Shown: positions 1-7,251 of the stretch, piece by piece
Layout: each line of letters starts with the position of its first letter
How positions within the stretch are numbered: the first letter of the stretch is position 1
DNA from: Pelotomaculum sp. UBA3103
GTDB lineage: Bacteria; Bacillota; Desulfotomaculia; Desulfotomaculales; Pelotomaculaceae
Assembly: GCA_002365855.1 (NCBI GenBank)
Contig: DFAP01000089.1
Coordinates: 1 to 12,277, forward strand
Reading direction: 5' to 3'
DNA: 12,277 bases
Position numbers and translations under genes: made by a program
The notes under the pieces: generated by a model
The model's database searches: none
The model's input: the letters and a program-made list of their open reading frames with translations, nothing else
Told to the model about the DNA's origin: nothing

Positions 1-65
1 AATCTTAAAGTAAAAGAAACGTTATGATTCAAATATTTTACAAATAAAAATAACGGAGGCCACTG

Positions 66-1268
66 ATGGTTCCTGGTTATAACCAAAACAATTACACACC
101 CCGTAGTGAACTGTATGGCAGAACTGCGAGATTTCAAGAGTGCTTGCGGTCGGCCGGTATTGGAGGCGCCTTGATCATGCAAAATGCAGATTTATTTTAC
201 TTTAGCGGCACCTGTCAGGACGCTCATCTTTTGATTCCTGCGCAAGGTGAACCGCTTCTGCTGGTCAGGAAAAGCTTTGAAAGAGCGCTGGAAGAGAGCG
301 CCCTGGATAAAATTGTTCCCGTCCGCAATTTGGAAGACATAAAGAGGGGCGTTGCCGGCAATTTAAATAATAGCGGCAGGATTGGTCTCGAGCTGGATGT
401 TTTACCGGCCAACCTGTTTTTTAGATATAAGAGGATGCTTGAGCCGCTGGAAGTTGTAGATGCATCGGAGCTTATACGTAAAACCAGGATGATCAAGACT
501 CCCTACGAAATTGAGCGTCTGAAAGAATCGGCGCGCTTGAGCGCGGATATGTTCTGTGAAGTTCCTAATTTGTTCAGTGAAGGAATGACTGAAATAGAAT
601 TTGCCGGGAGAATCGACCTTTTTTTACGGGAAAGAGGGCACCAGGGTAAAATGCGGGTAAGGGCGTTTAACCAGGAAGCCTTTATGGGCCACTTGTTAAC
701 CGGCTGGAACTCGGCCTGCCCCAGTTCTTTCAACGGCCCTACCGGCGGTACCGGCTTGAATCCTTCCTTTCCGCAAAGCGCGAGCTCTAAGAAAATAGGC
801 CGGAACGAGCCTATTCTGGTTGATTACGCTACCATAGTCAACGGTTATATAGTTGATCAAACCAGGATCTTTTCAATCGGTTCGTTGTCCGGCAAACTGG
901 TCGAGGCACATAACATTGCTCTGGAAATCAAGCGCAGAGTTGTTAAAGAAGCCAGGCCCGGAGTTAACGGGAAAGATATTTATGATCTTGCGATCGGCAT
1001 AGCCGGGAACGCCGGTTTGGCCGGCCATTTCATGGGGTATGGGAATAGTGTGAATTTTATCGCGCACGGGATCGGGCTGGAGCTTGACGAGTTGCCGATC
1101 ATAGCCAAAAATTTTCACATAACTTTTCGGCCGGGGATGGTTTTAGCATTGGAACCGAAGTTTATCTTCCCCGGAGAGGGGACAGTCGGTGTCGAAGACA
1201 CTTTTGTCATGAACGAAAACGGCCTGGAGCAGATCACGCTGGGTGACGATTCTATCTATACACTTTGA
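66..1268 (+). CDS. M24 family metallopeptidase (Xaa-Pro aminopeptidase/dipeptidase-like)
   Basis: This 400-residue protein has the two-domain layout of Xaa-Pro peptidases: a creatinase-type N-terminal domain (about residues 15-145) and a pita-bread catalytic domain (about 150-395). All five expected metal ligands are visible: D253 (LVDYA), D264 (VDQTRIF), H334 (AHGIGLE), E363 (LEP) and E377 (VEDT). It is therefore predicted to be an active dinuclear metal enzyme that cleaves peptides with proline in second position, probably in the cytosol because no signal peptide is seen. The ATG at 66 follows GGAGG (55-59) with a six-base spacer. The gene stands alone; about 140 bases lie between its stop and a terminator, and nothing links it to the efflux genes downstream. 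Substrate is not determinable; prolidase, aminopeptidase P and creatinase-like members share these residues. Confidence 0.92.
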   Translation: MVPGYNQNNYTPRSELYGRTARFQECLRSAGIGGALIMQNADLFYFSGTCQDAHLLIPAQGEPLLLVRKSFERALEESALDKIVPVRNLEDIKRGVAGNLNNSGRIGLELDVLPANLFFRYKRMLEPLEVVDASELIRKTRMIKTPYEIERLKESARLSADMFCEVPNLFSEGMTEIEFAGRIDLFLRERGHQGKMRVRAFNQEAFMGHLLTGWNSACPSSFNGPTGGTGLNPSFPQSASSKKIGRNEPILVDYATIVNGYIVDQTRIFSIGSLSGKLVEAHNIALEIKRRVVKEARPGVNGKDIYDLAIGIAGNAGLAGHFMGYGNSVNFIAHGIGLELDELPIIAKNFHITFRPGMVLALEPKFIFPGEGTVGVEDTFVMNENGLEQITLGDDSIYTL

Positions 1269-1540
1269 TTCCGCGAAAGCCTTTACTTAAGTCACGATCT
1301 GAATTGAGGGCGGTCTGATTCTGCCTGAAGCAAGCCGCAAGTTTACGCGATTGCGGGACACAGGAGCGAGCGGTTCAACAACAAGGGGATTTGTAAGCAC
1401 CCTTAAAGTAAGGCTTGGCAATAACGGGCTTTACTTTTTTTAATGAGATAATGTTGCTAAACACCAGCTTTTGAACAGGTTTTAAACTGTGTTTTTGTAT
1501 GTACCATGCATTCTGGTGTAGTATATAGATAAATTCGTTA
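1269..1540. other. Non-coding stretch with stem-loops after the peptidase gene
   Basis: No convincing gene is seen here. Positions 1335-1340 (CCGCAA) and 1351-1356 (TTGCGG) form a perfect 6-bp inverted repeat. A weaker stem pairs 1309-1333 sequences through GGGCGG and CTGCCT with G-U pairs. These precede the terminator at 1405-1441. The stretch could be a long 3' untranslated region of the peptidase mRNA or a small independent RNA; I did not recognise a known riboswitch or RNA family. From 1442 to 1540 I see only AT-rich sequence leading to the next promoter. Confidence 0.4.
1405..1441 (+). terminator. Rho-independent terminator
   Basis: The left arm (1405-1414, AAAGTAAGGC) pairs with the right arm (1428-1437, GCTTTACTTT) through ten pairs including one G-U, with a loop around GGCAATAAC. 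A run of seven T follows from 1435. It ends transcription arriving from the peptidase gene or from an RNA in the preceding non-coding stretch, and isolates the two-component operon. Confidence 0.65.
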
Positions 1541-1587
1541 TTTGGTCATGATTTGTTCACAAAACAGTAAAAAACATCGGCTATAAT
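1541..1587 (+). promoter_or_regulatory. Promoter with 25-bp regulator box, upstream of the two-component operon (box copy 1)
   Basis: The box spans 1541-1565: GTCA at 1545-1548, three bases, then TTTGTTCACAAAA at 1552-1564. A perfect -10 hexamer TATAAT lies at 1582-1587, 17 bases after the 13-mer. There is no consensus -35; the box occupies that place, as expected for an activator-dependent promoter. The same box at the same distance from the -10 occurs at 4316 and, on the other strand, at 10064. GGTCA (1544-1548) and GTTCA (1555-1559) are 11 bp apart, fitting tandem binding by an OmpR/PhoB-type regulator. The likely binder is the response regulator encoded just downstream, which would make this autoregulation; that last step is inference. 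Confidence 0.8.
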
Positions 1588-1624
1588 TAACCTAGCAAAA
1601 ATCTTGATTTAGCGAGGTATGATT

Positions 1625-1837
1625 ATGTCCGGTGTTCAAAAAAAGGGCGAAGCAGCCCTGTACATTTATGGTTTGCTGCCATTGCTGTTCGATGACTGCT
1701 TCATGGATTTGCTTATTTTTTTAGAAAGCTGTGAGCAGCCGCGTACAAGAATGAGGTCAAAGATACCTTTACATGTAAAAAATAATGTCGCTCCCTTTGT
1801 CAAAAAGGCGGTGTTCTTGAGGAGGTTTGCATGGTAG
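1625..1837 (+). CDS. Possible small ORF (70 aa) overlapping the response regulator start
   Basis: An open frame runs from ATG 1625 to TAG 1835-1837. GAGG (1614-1617) lies seven bases before ATG 1625, a better position than for the in-frame ATG at 1619. It begins about 35 bases after the -10 of the boxed promoter and overlaps the regulator's ATG (1831) by seven bases in another frame, an arrangement that allows translational coupling. The product would have a hydrophobic middle (around IYGLLPLLF) and a basic C-terminal half; no family is recognised. The regulator has its own strong SD (GAGGAGG 1819-1825), so coupling is not required. It may equally be an untranslated leader with a chance reading frame. 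Confidence 0.25.
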   Translation: MSGVQKKGEAALYIYGLLPLLFDDCFMDLLIFLESCEQPRTRMRSKIPLHVKNNVAPFVKKAVFLRRFAW

Positions 1838-2523
1838 ATCCCAAAAAGATCCTTATTGTGGATGATGAAGAGCTGGTTCACGACTTGATCAGGCTTTACT
1901 TGGAAAAGGAAGGATATAGTGTGGAAGAAGCATGGGATGGAATAGAGGCACTGGCAAAAACTCGCGCCATCAGCCCCGACTTGATCATTCTGGATATTAT
2001 GCTTCCAAAAATGGACGGGTGGGCAGTCTGCAGAGAGATCCGTAAAACAATGATAACCCCCATCATCATGCTGACTGCCAAAGGAGAAGAATTTGACCGG
2101 GTTCTGGGACTGGAACTTGGAGCGGATGACTACGTCTGCAAGCCCTTCAGCCCGATAGAACTATTGGCGCGGATCAAGGCGGTGCTGCGTCGAAGCGCGC
2201 TGACCAGTAGTTCAGATTCTAAAATATTGAGCTACCCCGGGATGATTTTGGATTACAACAGCCACCGGGTTGAGGTGGACAGCCGCGAGGTAGCCCTGGC
2301 ACCCAAGGAATTTGATTTGCTATGGTTTTTGGCCAGTAATCCTGGCAGGCTGTACAGCCGGGAGCAACTCTTAAAAAATGTGTGGGATTACGAGTACCTG
2401 GGGGATCCCCGCACGGTGGACACCCACGTCAAACGCCTTCGGGAAAAGCTCGAATCTGCTGGAAAAAAACGCTACATCAGGACTGTCTGGGGTCTGGGTT
2501 ACAAGTTTGAGGTGGCTGAATAA
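1831..2523 (+). CDS. OmpR/PhoB-family response regulator
   Basis: The 230-residue protein is a full-length two-domain transcription factor. The receiver domain (about residues 5-120) shows the acidic pair D11/D12, phosphoacceptor D55 (LIILDIMLP), T82 and the conserved K104 (CKPF). A winged-helix DNA-binding domain (about 132-228) carries the family pattern PKEFDLLWFLASNPGR, a recognition-helix segment DPRTVDTHVKRLREKL and the C-terminal wing RTVWGLGYKF. ATG 1831 is preceded by GAGGAGG with a five-base spacer. Its stop overlaps the kinase start (TAATG), so the two are co-translated and form a cognate pair. Sequence style is close to ResD/PhoP/WalR regulators. Its probable targets are the three boxed promoters in this window (1541, 4316 and the minus-strand site at 10064), because they have the 11-bp half-site spacing this family uses. 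Confidence 0.95.
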   Translation: MVDPKKILIVDDEELVHDLIRLYLEKEGYSVEEAWDGIEALAKTRAISPDLIILDIMLPKMDGWAVCREIRKTMITPIIMLTAKGEEFDRVLGLELGADDYVCKPFSPIELLARIKAVLRRSALTSSSDSKILSYPGMILDYNSHRVEVDSREVALAPKEFDLLWFLASNPGRLYSREQLLKNVWDYEYLGDPRTVDTHVKRLREKLESAGKKRYIRTVWGLGYKFEVAE

Positions 2524-4301
2524 TGAGCAAAAGCCTGTTTTCCAAATTGATGGTCTCATACCTGGTAATAACCCTGGTCACCCTCACTGCAGTGGGTATA
2601 GCGACTTCCCAGCTATTTGCAAATTATTTTTACGCTGCCAAAGAGAAGGAACTAGAGCGCAAAGGCCATGAAATAGCCAGGATAATGGCGGCTTATATAG
2701 AAAAGGACCAGACCCAGCCTGTAGATTTTATGCTCAATATGCTCAATACGCTGGGTCCTTTCTTGGATGCCCGCCTGGTAACAATTGATAAGGAGAGCTT
2801 ACAACAGGGTGATTCTAGCCGTGGTCCACGGGAGATGTGGTTGACGGCAGAGGAAGCAGGAAGGGTGCTCAAAAGTGAGGTTGTCAGCAAGAGGAATTTC
2901 GTTCAGCGCTTCGAGCAGGTGATGCTCACTGTAACGGTGCCGGTTAGGGTAAATAACGAGGTGGCAGGCGCTTTAATTCTATCAGCCCCTGTATCAGGAC
3001 TGATATCTACAGTTAACGCCGTACGCTTATTAATCTTTTATGCAGCCGCAGGCGCAGTACTTCTCTCAGCGTTACTGGGATATTATTTGTCACGCTCCAT
3101 ATCCCGGCCATTGACCCAGATGAGCGCTGTTACAAGGGAAATGGCCGCAGGTAACTTTCGGCAGCGGGTGGAAGTAACCTCCGGTGACGAGGTGGGCCGG
3201 CTGGCTGAAGATTTCAACTATCTTGCAGGTTCCCTGGACCAGACCATCAGTGACCTTTCCCGGGAAAAGGGCAAAATAGAAAACATTCTGGCCAATATGA
3301 CAGAAGGCGTGCTAGCGGTGGACGGGACAGGCCGTGTGATCCTTGCCAACGAGGCTATTTCCTGCACCCTGATGGTGGAACCAGGCGAGATTTTAGACCG
3401 CCCGATTTCCGAGATCACCTGCTGCCCCGGCCTGGCCGGGCTATTTAAAAGTGTTGTTGAGTCGGGTGAACCCAGCTCAGAGGAGTTTGAGATTAATGAA
3501 GGCAAGACCTATATCCTGGCCCATCTGGCGCCGCTGAGGGAGGCTGTCGGAGGTAGTTACGGTGTGGTAGGCGTACTGCGGGACGTCACGGAGATGAGGA
3601 AGTTGGAGTTATTGCGGCGCGACTTTGTTGCCAATGTGTCCCACGAGCTGCGCACGCCCCTTACGTCTATACAGGGGTTCCTGGAGGCGTTGATGGACGG
3701 AACCATTGGTGAGAGCCAGGACCGGGAGCGCTACCTCAAAGTGATTCACCAGGAGACACTGCGCTTAAACCGCCTGATTCATGATTTGTTGGATCTGTCC
3801 ATGATTGAGTCGGGTAAAGTAATCTGGGACCTTAATCCTATCGACGTCTCGTCACTGGTTTCCAGGGTGTTTCTCAAGCTGAAGCCGCAGATGGATCAGC
3901 AGCAGGTAGAGGTGAAGTCTATCGTGCCCGTTAATATACCTATGATGCTGGGAAATGAAGACCGCATCGAGCAGGTGCTGACCAACCTGGCGGAAAATGC
4001 TGTCCGTTATTCCCCGCCGGGCAGTGTAATTACTATTAGGGCTACAGTACAGGAAGAGAAAATTAAAATAGAAGTGATCGACCAGGGCCCGGGCATCCCT
4101 TCGGAGGACCTGCCGCAAATCTGGGAGCGGTTTCACCGTGTTGAAAAATCCCGCTCCCGCAGCCTGGGTGGAACCGGCCTCGGCCTGGCTATCGTCAAGC
4201 AGATCATTGAGGTCCATGGTGGAAGGGTGGATGTGCAAAGCGCTGTTGGGCAGGGCTCAACTTTTAGCTTTACTCTTGCAGCGGCGCCTGTGGAAGATTA
4301 A
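2523..4301 (+). CDS. Membrane sensor histidine kinase (HAMP-PAS-HisKA-HATPase)
   Basis: The 592-residue kinase has one transmembrane segment at about residues 9-34, an extracytoplasmic sensor region (about 36-163) and a second membrane segment (about 166-190). A HAMP linker follows (about 188-242), then a PAS domain (about 250-357), a HisKA dimerisation domain with phosphoacceptor H374 (NVSHELRTPL), and a HATPase domain. The ATP site shows the N box (NLAENAVRYSPP, N488/N492), G1 (DQGPGIP, from D520) and G2 (GGTGLGLAI, 549-557). This is the PhoR/ResE/WalK layout. The ATG overlaps the regulator stop by one base. It should sense an external or membrane cue and phosphorylate the upstream regulator. 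The ligand is not evident, but promoter sharing with efflux and Spy-like genes suggests envelope damage or a toxic compound. Confidence 0.95.
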   Translation: MSKSLFSKLMVSYLVITLVTLTAVGIATSQLFANYFYAAKEKELERKGHEIARIMAAYIEKDQTQPVDFMLNMLNTLGPFLDARLVTIDKESLQQGDSSRGPREMWLTAEEAGRVLKSEVVSKRNFVQRFEQVMLTVTVPVRVNNEVAGALILSAPVSGLISTVNAVRLLIFYAAAGAVLLSALLGYYLSRSISRPLTQMSAVTREMAAGNFRQRVEVTSGDEVGRLAEDFNYLAGSLDQTISDLSREKGKIENILANMTEGVLAVDGTGRVILANEAISCTLMVEPGEILDRPISEITCCPGLAGLFKSVVESGEPSSEEFEINEGKTYILAHLAPLREAVGGSYGVVGVLRDVTEMRKLELLRRDFVANVSHELRTPLTSIQGFLEALMDGTIGESQDRERYLKVIHQETLRLNRLIHDLLDLSMIESGKVIWDLNPIDVSSLVSRVFLKLKPQMDQQQVEVKSIVPVNIPMMLGNEDRIEQVLTNLAENAVRYSPPGSVITIRATVQEEKIKIEVIDQGPGIPSEDLPQIWERFHRVEKSRSRSLGGTGLGLAIVKQIIEVHGGRVDVQSAVGQGSTFSFTLAAAPVED

Positions 4302-4315
4302 CAAAATATTGCTTG

Positions 4316-4362
4316 TTTTGTCATCGTTTGTTCACAAAATCTAATAAGTTTCCAGATATAAT
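4316..4362 (+). promoter_or_regulatory. Promoter with 25-bp regulator box, upstream of the TolC/MacAB operon (box copy 2)
   Basis: The box (4316-4340) begins 15 bases after the kinase stop. It holds GTCA at 4320-4323 and TTTGTTCACAAAA at 4327-4339. TATAAT at 4357-4362 is again 17 bases after the 13-mer. It matches copy 1 at 21 of 25 positions. Its position gives the efflux operon its own start even though it lies on the same strand right behind the kinase gene. The transcript would begin near 4369 and have a leader of roughly 150 bases. Confidence 0.8.
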
Positions 4363-4392
4363 GTCTTTCATAAGGCAATTGTCATGTTTTTA

Positions 4393-4483
4393 CACCTCCC
4401 AAAAAGAGGAAAGAGGTGAAGTGAAGAAATGGTGGCTGCTTGATTTGGGAAGTTAACATAATAACAGGCCTGCATGGCCTGTT
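4393..4483 (+). promoter_or_regulatory. Possible regulatory mRNA leader of the TolC-like gene
   Basis: Three elements lie between the boxed promoter and the TolC-like start. CACCTCC (4393-4399) is complementary both to GAGGTG (4413-4418) and to the gene's own SD, GGAGGT (4506-4511), so alternative pairings are possible. Next, GTG 4421 opens an 11-codon frame ending at TAA 4454-4456 (product MKKWWLLDLGS) with AGAGG four bases upstream; this is a weak candidate leader peptide. Finally AACAGGCC (4463-4470) and GGCCTGTT (4476-4483) form a perfect 8-bp stem with a five-base loop; no T-run follows, so it is not an ordinary terminator. The regulatory reading is inference. Confidence 0.3.
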
Positions 4484-4516
4484 CTAGGGACGTAAAAAGG
4501 TCTTAGGAGGTTACAT

Positions 4517-5587
4517 ATGCGCAGACATTTAATAGCAGTGTTTTTACTCGGCGCCTTGCTGGTAAGCATTACAGCCGCCTGGGCCAAAGAGCCCGCAACA
4601 CCCGAGCTGACCTTGAGCCAGGCAGTTGACCGGGCCATCTCCAAAAGCCAGACATTAAAATCAGCCGAATACGATATTGACCGCAGCTATGCGGTACGGG
4701 AAGCCAGTGCCGACAATGTTCTATTTACACCAACCGGACCAACTACCACTGAAGCAGAAAAAGCTTTCACCGGTCTCGTTAAGGCGGATTTGAACTGGCA
4801 GATGAGTAAAAAAACCTACCAGACCAAAGTAGACTCCGTTGTGATGGATGTCTATAATGGCTATTATAGTATTTTGCGGGCACAGGAAAAGGTTAAAACT
4901 TCAGAATTGGCGTTAAGGAGCGCGGATCTTCAAAAAAGAAAAACGGCAGCATTCTACTCCTACGGCAAAGCCAGCAAGCTTGCCCTCAACCAGGCAGAAA
5001 ATACCTGGCAGGCAGCTAAAAACACCCTCGAAACAAACCGTCAATCACTGGAAGACGCTTACCAGAAATTTAACCAGTTAATTGGCTTATGGGCAGAAGA
5101 CAGGCCACAGCTCACCGACCGGCCAGCTTTCGAGCCCCTGGAGATCAGTAATCTCGACACAGAAGTAGCGCGCGTGGTAGCAGAAAGCCCCACCGTTTGG
5201 CAGGCCCAACAAAACATCAGCCTGTCCAAATTAGATTTGGACCTGTATAATTTCAACTCCTCATCCACCCCTTACGAGGCCGTAAAAATAGATGTGCAAA
5301 AAACAGAGCTGTCCGCAGCCCAAACCGAAGAACAATTCCGCGAAACAGTGCGCTCCACATACTATGCCATCCGCCAAATGGAAGAACAATACACAAGCCT
5401 GCAAAACAACGCCCGTATTGCCGAAGAAAACCTGAATATCGCCAGGATGAAATACGAATTAGGGCTAATCATAGCAGCAGAAGTAGCTGCCTCCGAAACA
5501 TCTTTAGCCCAGTCAAACCAGTCCCTGTTGGACATCACCTGCCAGCACGATCTGCTGAAAATGAATTTCCGCAAGCCCTGGGCCTGA
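4517..5587 (+). CDS. Short TolC-family (outer membrane efflux protein-like) protein
   Basis: The 356-residue protein starts with a signal peptide (hydrophobic residues 5-22, probable cleavage after AWA at 21-23). It continues as long amphipathic, Gln/Ala/Lys-rich helices in the two-repeat TolC pattern: about 30-65 with 100-190, then 210-245 with 255-350. Motifs such as LTLSQAVDRAI near the N-terminus and ARMKYELGLI near the C-terminus are typical of the family. It is shorter than usual TolC proteins (commonly 420-490). In the second repeat only about a dozen residues (243-255) sit where two outer-membrane beta-strands are normally found. It probably forms the alpha-helical conduit docking on the adaptor encoded next, perhaps without a beta-barrel. 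GGAGG (4506-4510) lies six bases before ATG 4517. First gene of the efflux operon. Confidence 0.85.
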   Translation: MRRHLIAVFLLGALLVSITAAWAKEPATPELTLSQAVDRAISKSQTLKSAEYDIDRSYAVREASADNVLFTPTGPTTTEAEKAFTGLVKADLNWQMSKKTYQTKVDSVVMDVYNGYYSILRAQEKVKTSELALRSADLQKRKTAAFYSYGKASKLALNQAENTWQAAKNTLETNRQSLEDAYQKFNQLIGLWAEDRPQLTDRPAFEPLEISNLDTEVARVVAESPTVWQAQQNISLSKLDLDLYNFNSSSTPYEAVKIDVQKTELSAAQTEEQFRETVRSTYYAIRQMEEQYTSLQNNARIAEENLNIARMKYELGLIIAAEVAASETSLAQSNQSLLDITCQHDLLKMNFRKPWA

Positions 5588-5683
5588 ATCACCATCCTTA
5601 TACAACCCAGGTAAGCTCGGTAATAGCCTTAATCCATGATCTGATCATATATATGGGAGTTCCAAGGGGGAAAGAAAACCGTC

Positions 5684-7213
5684 ATGCAAAACACACCGCT
5701 TCCTTTTTTAACACAACTAAATAAAATACCTGGAATTATCAAGAGAAAAAAGCTGCTCTTTAGCGGAGCAGCAATCGTGTTGCTCGCCATGCTTGCCTAT
5801 ATCATTTGGGGAACCGATAAAGCAGAAGGTTACATAACCGGTACAGTAAAAAAAGGCTCAGTTACAACAACCATTCCCGCTACCGGCACCATAGAGCCGG
5901 TAAGCACCGTTTCCTTGAGTTTTAAAAATGCAGAAATAATTAAGAAGATACATGTAAAAGTGGGCGACCATGTAACCACCGGACAGCTTCTGGCCGAACA
6001 GGAAGGCGACAACTTAGAAGCGCAGCTGATCCAAAGTTCAGCAAGTTTGAAAGGCGCTGTCGCCAAACTTGAACTCTTAAAGAAAGGCGCCACGGAGGAA
6101 GATATAGCCCAGGCCGAAGTAAGCGTCAGTATGGCCCAGGCGGCATATGACATAGCAAAATTGGATCTGGAGCAATCAGAAAAACTTTTTCAGGTAGGAG
6201 CCATCTCCAAGTCCGAGCTGGATGCGGCCAACATCAGCTATATTAACGCGGAAGGCAAACTAAAACAGGCTGAACAATCTTTGAGGTCGCTTAAGGCAGG
6301 TAACAGGCCGGAAGATATCGCCGCAGCGGCAGCCCAGGTGGAAAGCAGCAATGCACAGCTTAAAATAGCCGAGAAAGACCTGGTTGGAGCAAATATGTTC
6401 GCCCCCATGGACGGCATCGTAAGCGAGGTAAACGGGGGAGAAGGCCAGCGGGCTACAGCCAACAACAATAGTACCAGCAGCGGAAGCGGGTTTATTGTGG
6501 TTATATCCGAAGCATTACAGGTTAGAGCCCAGGTTAACGAGGCTGACATCGGCAGCCTTAAAGCTGGCCAGAAGGCGGAGTTCACAGTAAACTCATTTCC
6601 GAATAGAACCTTTACCGGCAAGGTAAGCAGTATTTCCCCCCAGGCGTACACAGTATCAAACGTGCAGATTTACGATACAGTCATTCAACTGGATGAAAAC
6701 CAGCAGGGCTTAATGGCCGGAATGCCCGCAAACGTAAACATAATTATTGACAGACAAGAAAACGTCCTGACCATACCCAAAGGCGCCGTTACATATGCAA
6801 GTAGCTACCTGGCCCAAACAGGCCAGAGTGTCTCCGCCGCCCCTGCCGCTACCGAAGGCGGCAGCGCCGAAGGCAGCGCAGACAGTACAAGAAGAGGCCC
6901 CAGAAGCAGCGGTGACGCTGATTCCACCGGTGGTGGCGGAACTGAGGCCGCCGCGGAAGCAAAAGGAAATAACCGGAGGCAGATTTCCGCAGTATTAGTT
7001 CTGGATAAAACAGGCAGTCCCGTGCCTATGCAGGTGGTGTTGGGGCTATCGGATAACAGCAAGTATGAGATTTTAGAAGGACTCAGTGAAGGGGACACGG
7101 TGGTCGTAGGTACAAGCGGCGCTTCGGGCGCAGGCAACCAGGGCCAGACCACCAATACACCAATTGCGCCGGGAGGCATGACAATTCGTAGCGGAAGCGG
7201 CATGAACCGCTAA
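5684..7213 (+). CDS. MacA/YknX-like periplasmic adaptor (HlyD/MFP family)
   Basis: This 509-residue membrane fusion protein has a single membrane anchor at about residues 23-43. Its segments are a first lipoyl half-motif (about 75-108, with KKIHVKVGDHVTTGQLL), a long alpha-hairpin (about 110-235), the second lipoyl half (MFAPMDGIVSEV, 238-249), a beta-barrel domain (about 278-365) and a membrane-proximal domain. It should connect the MacB-type transporter below to the TolC-like protein above. It is well over 100 residues longer than typical MacA/YknX. The excess is a Gly/Ala/Ser-rich insert (about 383-432) before the last domain and a Gly/Ser/Asn-rich tail (about 478-509). The ATG at 5684 sits behind AAGGGGGAAAG with a longish spacer. 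It lies 96 bases after the TolC-like gene with no terminator seen between. Confidence 0.92.
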   Translation: MQNTPLPFLTQLNKIPGIIKRKKLLFSGAAIVLLAMLAYIIWGTDKAEGYITGTVKKGSVTTTIPATGTIEPVSTVSLSFKNAEIIKKIHVKVGDHVTTGQLLAEQEGDNLEAQLIQSSASLKGAVAKLELLKKGATEEDIAQAEVSVSMAQAAYDIAKLDLEQSEKLFQVGAISKSELDAANISYINAEGKLKQAEQSLRSLKAGNRPEDIAAAAAQVESSNAQLKIAEKDLVGANMFAPMDGIVSEVNGGEGQRATANNNSTSSGSGFIVVISEALQVRAQVNEADIGSLKAGQKAEFTVNSFPNRTFTGKVSSISPQAYTVSNVQIYDTVIQLDENQQGLMAGMPANVNIIIDRQENVLTIPKGAVTYASSYLAQTGQSVSAAPAATEGGSAEGSADSTRRGPRSSGDADSTGGGGTEAAAEAKGNNRRQISAVLVLDKTGSPVPMQVVLGLSDNSKYEILEGLSEGDTVVVGTSGASGAGNQGQTTNTPIAPGGMTIRSGSGMNR

Positions 7214-7251
7214 TAGGAACATTGAAAACAGCTTCAGGATGGTGGTGTGAC

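Noticed and set aside
23..28. TATGAT upstream of the peptidase gene as a -10 element
   Set aside because: The matching -35 would lie at or beyond the left edge of the window, so it cannot be tested.
4463..4483. 8-bp hairpin as a terminator before the TolC-like gene
   Set aside because: No T-run follows on either strand; kept only as a possible leader element.
5634..5662. Near-palindrome ATGATCTGATCAT and CCAT/ATGG between the TolC-like and adaptor genes
   Set aside because: Single copy, short, with no adjacent promoter elements or T-run; not enough to call an operator or terminator.
6805..7203. Minus-strand open frame of 132 codons opposite the adaptor gene
   Set aside because: It arises from the GC-rich, low-complexity Gly/Ala/Ser coding sequence on the plus strand and resembles no family.
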